A DNA stretch of 6,243 nt, from the NCBI GenBank assembly GCA_027886785.1, contig JAPCJV010000113.1, forward strand, positions 1 through 6,243, given 5' to 3'. Under the pieces are notes generated by a model. It worked only from the letters and a program-made list of their open reading frames with translations, was not told the origin of the DNA and made no database searches. The DNA comes from Nitrososphaerota archaeon. Lineage in GTDB: Archaea; Thermoproteota; Nitrososphaeria; Nitrososphaerales; CADDZS01. A program made the translations under genes and the position numbers. Positions 4,880-6,243 of this stretch are shown one piece after another (the first letter of the stretch is position 1; the number at the start of each line of letters is the position of its first letter).

Positions 4880-5097
4880 TTCAGGAGCTGAATATTTTTT
4901 GTTATCATCGCTGCCGCGCTCATGAATACTTCTTGGTTTGGAAGTAAACAGAAATCGAGGAAGTGATGTTCGGGGAGGAAGTAGTGTTCAAAGCCTAACT
5001 GGTCGGCAGTCCGGACGAGCTCTAGCTCTCCTTTGTAGACCTCCTGTGCCGTCTTCCCTCTCGCCCAGGTCACGTAGTCGTATGCTCCAAAATGCAT
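4880..5097 (-). pseudogene. Luciferase-like monooxygenase, N-terminal fragment
   Basis: From the ATG at 5097 the minus strand encodes MHFGAYDYVTWARG..., then LELVRTADQLGFEHYFLPEHHF (about residues 25-46) and AAAMITKNIQLL (61-72). This is the first strand, helix and AEHHF-like strand of the bacterial luciferase-like TIM barrel (flavin- or F420-dependent oxidoreductases, normally ~300-380 aa). Past residue ~72 the family pattern (typically a glycine-led strand followed by a P-x-R-H/N-P segment) disappears; the frame runs another 27 unrelated codons to a stop at 4798. The barrel and most of the cofactor-binding site are missing, so no activity is expected. The N-terminal part carries no internal stop, implying a fairly recent truncation. 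Confidence 0.7.
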
Positions 5098-5376
5098 GTC
5101 GGCAAAATTATTCCCCCGAGTCTAATTATCTTATTGCCAAGCCAAAGACAAAAGGTGGAAGCTCAGACTTCCTGGTGGCAATTATTTTTCTTTGCTTTTT
5201 GGTGAAACCGTACGAATACGATAGAGAGAGTGCAATTTTCAGCTAAAATCGATCATTACGATTCTTTCTACGAACAGCACTGAAATGAAAATGCGAGACT
5301 TAGGGGCCCCCTAGGGGGGATCGCAAGCGGGGGAGAAATCTGCTATAACCGATTCGTGACTCACCTGTTCAGCACC
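5098..5376. other. Intergenic stretch with a G/C palindrome
   Basis: No gene can be supported here; the open plus-strand frame 4938-5246 overlaps the luciferase-like remnant antisense and has shadow-like composition. The notable feature is the G/C block at 5303-5333: GGGG, then the perfect palindrome CCCCCTAGGGGG (5307-5318), then CGC-AA-GCG leading into GGGGG (5329-5333). No tRNA or clear sRNA box motifs were found. Confidence 0.5.
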
Positions 5377-5384
5377 CTTATATG
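5377..5384 (+). promoter_or_regulatory. TATA-like box of the toxin-antitoxin operon
   Basis: CTTATATG at 5377-5384 is the best archaeal box A in the window. It predicts a start point near 5407, eight bases before the ATG at 5415, and so rules against the upstream ATG at 5382, which lies within it. GTGACTCAC (5356-5364), a short palindrome just upstream, might be an operator. Confidence 0.55.
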
Positions 5385-5414
5385 TGGGATTACTTATTCT
5401 ACTTATTTGTCATA

Positions 5415-5684
5415 ATGCCAAACGTTACCATGGCCGTGCCTGAAGAGTTGCACAGGGTTATGAAGAACCATCCAGAGATCAAATGGACTGAAATCGCGCG
5501 TCGCGCCATGAAAGAGTACGCAGCGAACCTGGAGGCCTTCGATGAATTGACCGGTAAAAGTAAGCTCACGGAAAATGATGCGCTCGATATTGGCGCGTCC
5601 GTGAACAAGGGTCTTGCTGCGAGGTATCAGAGATCCATGGGAAAAAGAAGGCTAAGGACAGTTGAAACTCGTCGTCGACACTAA
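5415..5684 (+). CDS. vapB: Ribbon-helix-helix-type antitoxin (VapB-like)
   Basis: The 89-aa product starts MPNVTMAVPEEL, a short beta strand, then helices HRVMKNHP and KWTEIARRAMKEYAANLE: the ribbon-helix-helix layout of archaeal antitoxins paired with PIN toxins. The C-terminal half (LTGKSKLTENDALDIGASVNKGLAARY, 45-71) is the usual toxin-binding part, followed by a basic tail. It should form a DNA-binding dimer that represses its operon and neutralises the downstream PIN nuclease. The start chosen is the ATG at 5415, since an in-frame ATG at 5382 falls within the TATA box and would add an atypical hydrophobic leader. The gene overlaps the toxin by 23 bases, indicating coupled translation. 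The function is confident at family level; its exact VapB subfamily is not. Confidence 0.85.
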   Translation: MPNVTMAVPEELHRVMKNHPEIKWTEIARRAMKEYAANLEAFDELTGKSKLTENDALDIGASVNKGLAARYQRSMGKRRLRTVETRRRH

Positions 5685-6075
5685 CGTTTTGTTGGGTGCA
5701 TTGATCAAGAACTCCACCACCAGATCGTTGCTGCTGAGCCCCAATCACGACTATTACATTCCGGAATACGCGCTGGAGGAAGTTGAGAAACATCTGAACA
5801 TAATCAGTACCAAATCCGGACTTTCCACCCATGAAATCAAACTCCTGTTCGACGTACTTGCTACAAACTTGAATGTCGTCCCTATGAAACAATTCATGAA
5901 AAATCTTGCAAAGGCGGAGGCGGCGTTGAAAATTATCGATGAAAAGGATGTACCTTTCCTTGCGCTAGCATTAAGCCTCAATTGTGATGGAATATGGAGC
6001 AACGACAAACATTTGAGGGAACAGAAATTTGTGAGAGTTTGGAGCACGAACGACATCATTTCATTATTGGATTGA
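5662..6075 (+). CDS. vapC: PIN-domain toxin ribonuclease (VapC-like)
   Basis: This 137-aa protein is a full-length PIN domain. The first strand MKLVVDTNVLLGAL carries D6; E40 lies in the helix YALEEVEKH; D96 is in DVPFLALALSLNCD, the diagnostic DxxFLALA motif; D115 is in GIWSNDKHL. These four acids would coordinate the metal ions for endoribonuclease cleavage, in known family members often of tRNA or rRNA. All are present, so the toxin should be active. The start is a TTG at 5662 within the antitoxin gene, preceded by AAGGA (5655-5659) a few bases upstream; reading from it gives the conserved MKLVVDTN exactly. TTG and overlap would keep toxin synthesis below antitoxin. The stop is TGA at 6073-6075. 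Confidence 0.9.
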   Translation: MKLVVDTNVLLGALIKNSTTRSLLLSPNHDYYIPEYALEEVEKHLNIISTKSGLSTHEIKLLFDVLATNLNVVPMKQFMKNLAKAEAALKIIDEKDVPFLALALSLNCDGIWSNDKHLREQKFVRVWSTNDIISLLD

Positions 6076-6243
6076 TTGCATACCCTTCGTTCACAGATTC
6101 TCCGCGAAAGTCATCGTAGTCCTAACTTCCTTGATTTATTATGCTGCTTTCCACGCAATCACTGAGCGGCGCATAATTTCGTACCGTTCAGTTTGAAACG
6201 AGCTCTGTTTCCCGTGTTATCGAGAAATTCCGAGAGCTATGTG
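6076..6243. other. Right edge, nothing assignable
   Basis: No gene or RNA could be supported. Near the edge two plus-strand frames are open (for example SVSRVIEKFREL from about 6204 onward), so a coding region continuing beyond the window is possible but not demonstrable. Confidence 0.4.

Noticed and set aside
5303..5333. tRNA or rho-independent terminator at the G/C block
   Set aside because: No cloverleaf could be drawn, no T-run follows, and archaea do not use that terminator type.
5382..5414. N-terminal extension of the RHH antitoxin from the ATG at 5382
   Set aside because: That ATG lies within the TATA-like box, and the family begins at MPNVT.
5566..6059. Minus-strand ORFs across the toxin gene
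   Set aside because: Antisense to a clear PIN-domain gene with all catalytic residues on the plus strand.

Overview
This looks like a piece of an archaeal accessory region. The evidence is the pairing of TATA-like boxes about 25-35 bases before start codons with very short or absent leaders, two PIN-domain (VapC-type) toxin loci, an HTH-plus-CBS regulator of the type common in archaea, and several very small zinc-finger or zinc-ribbon ORFs. A thaumarchaeal (Nitrososphaera-like) host would fit, but that is a guess from gene flavour. Coding density is low, and much of the DNA between the intact genes consists of gene remnants.

Left part (1-1772): a short direct repeat at the extreme left edge may mark the end of a mobile element. 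It is followed by two hypothetical genes on the minus strand (84 and 198 aa). The 198-aa gene is divergent from an HTH-CBS regulator on the plus strand. The 112-base gap between them is packed with overlapping palindromes and GTTGC/GCAAC pentamers set between two TATA-like boxes, which looks like an autoregulatory operator.

Centre (1773-3810): a long gene-poor stretch leads to a 66-aa single C2H2 zinc-finger protein, whose start codon abuts a near-perfect 22-base palindrome. Tail to tail with it, on the minus strand, is a small cysteine-rich zinc-ribbon ORF that seems frameshifted. Next comes the largest gene, a 288-aa protein whose layout resembles the Ku beta-barrel core (end-binding protein of non-homologous end joining) and ends in a basic tail. 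Just past its stop, the reading of a convergent vapC toxin gene breaks off after about 46 codons. Its AbrB-type antitoxin partner, with a promoter and palindromic operator, is intact and therefore orphaned.

Right part (4080-6243): a stretch of debris contains a 57-codon open tail of an unknown protein, an intact-looking 57-aa zinc ribbon, and the first ~72 codons of a luciferase-like monooxygenase followed by unrelated sequence. After a gap carrying a striking G/C palindrome, an apparently complete toxin-antitoxin operon follows: a ribbon-helix-helix antitoxin and a PIN toxin overlapping by 23 bases, the toxin starting with TTG. The last ~170 bases hold nothing that can be assigned.

The window therefore combines defence or stability modules (one complete TA pair, one broken), a candidate DNA-end-binding repair protein, small zinc-binding proteins and truncated metabolic genes, as expected of a recombination-prone region. 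No single new multi-gene system can be proven from the sequence. The most interesting items are the Ku-like gene joined to a broken vapC, and the regulatory palindromes at 1131-1176 and 2208-2229.
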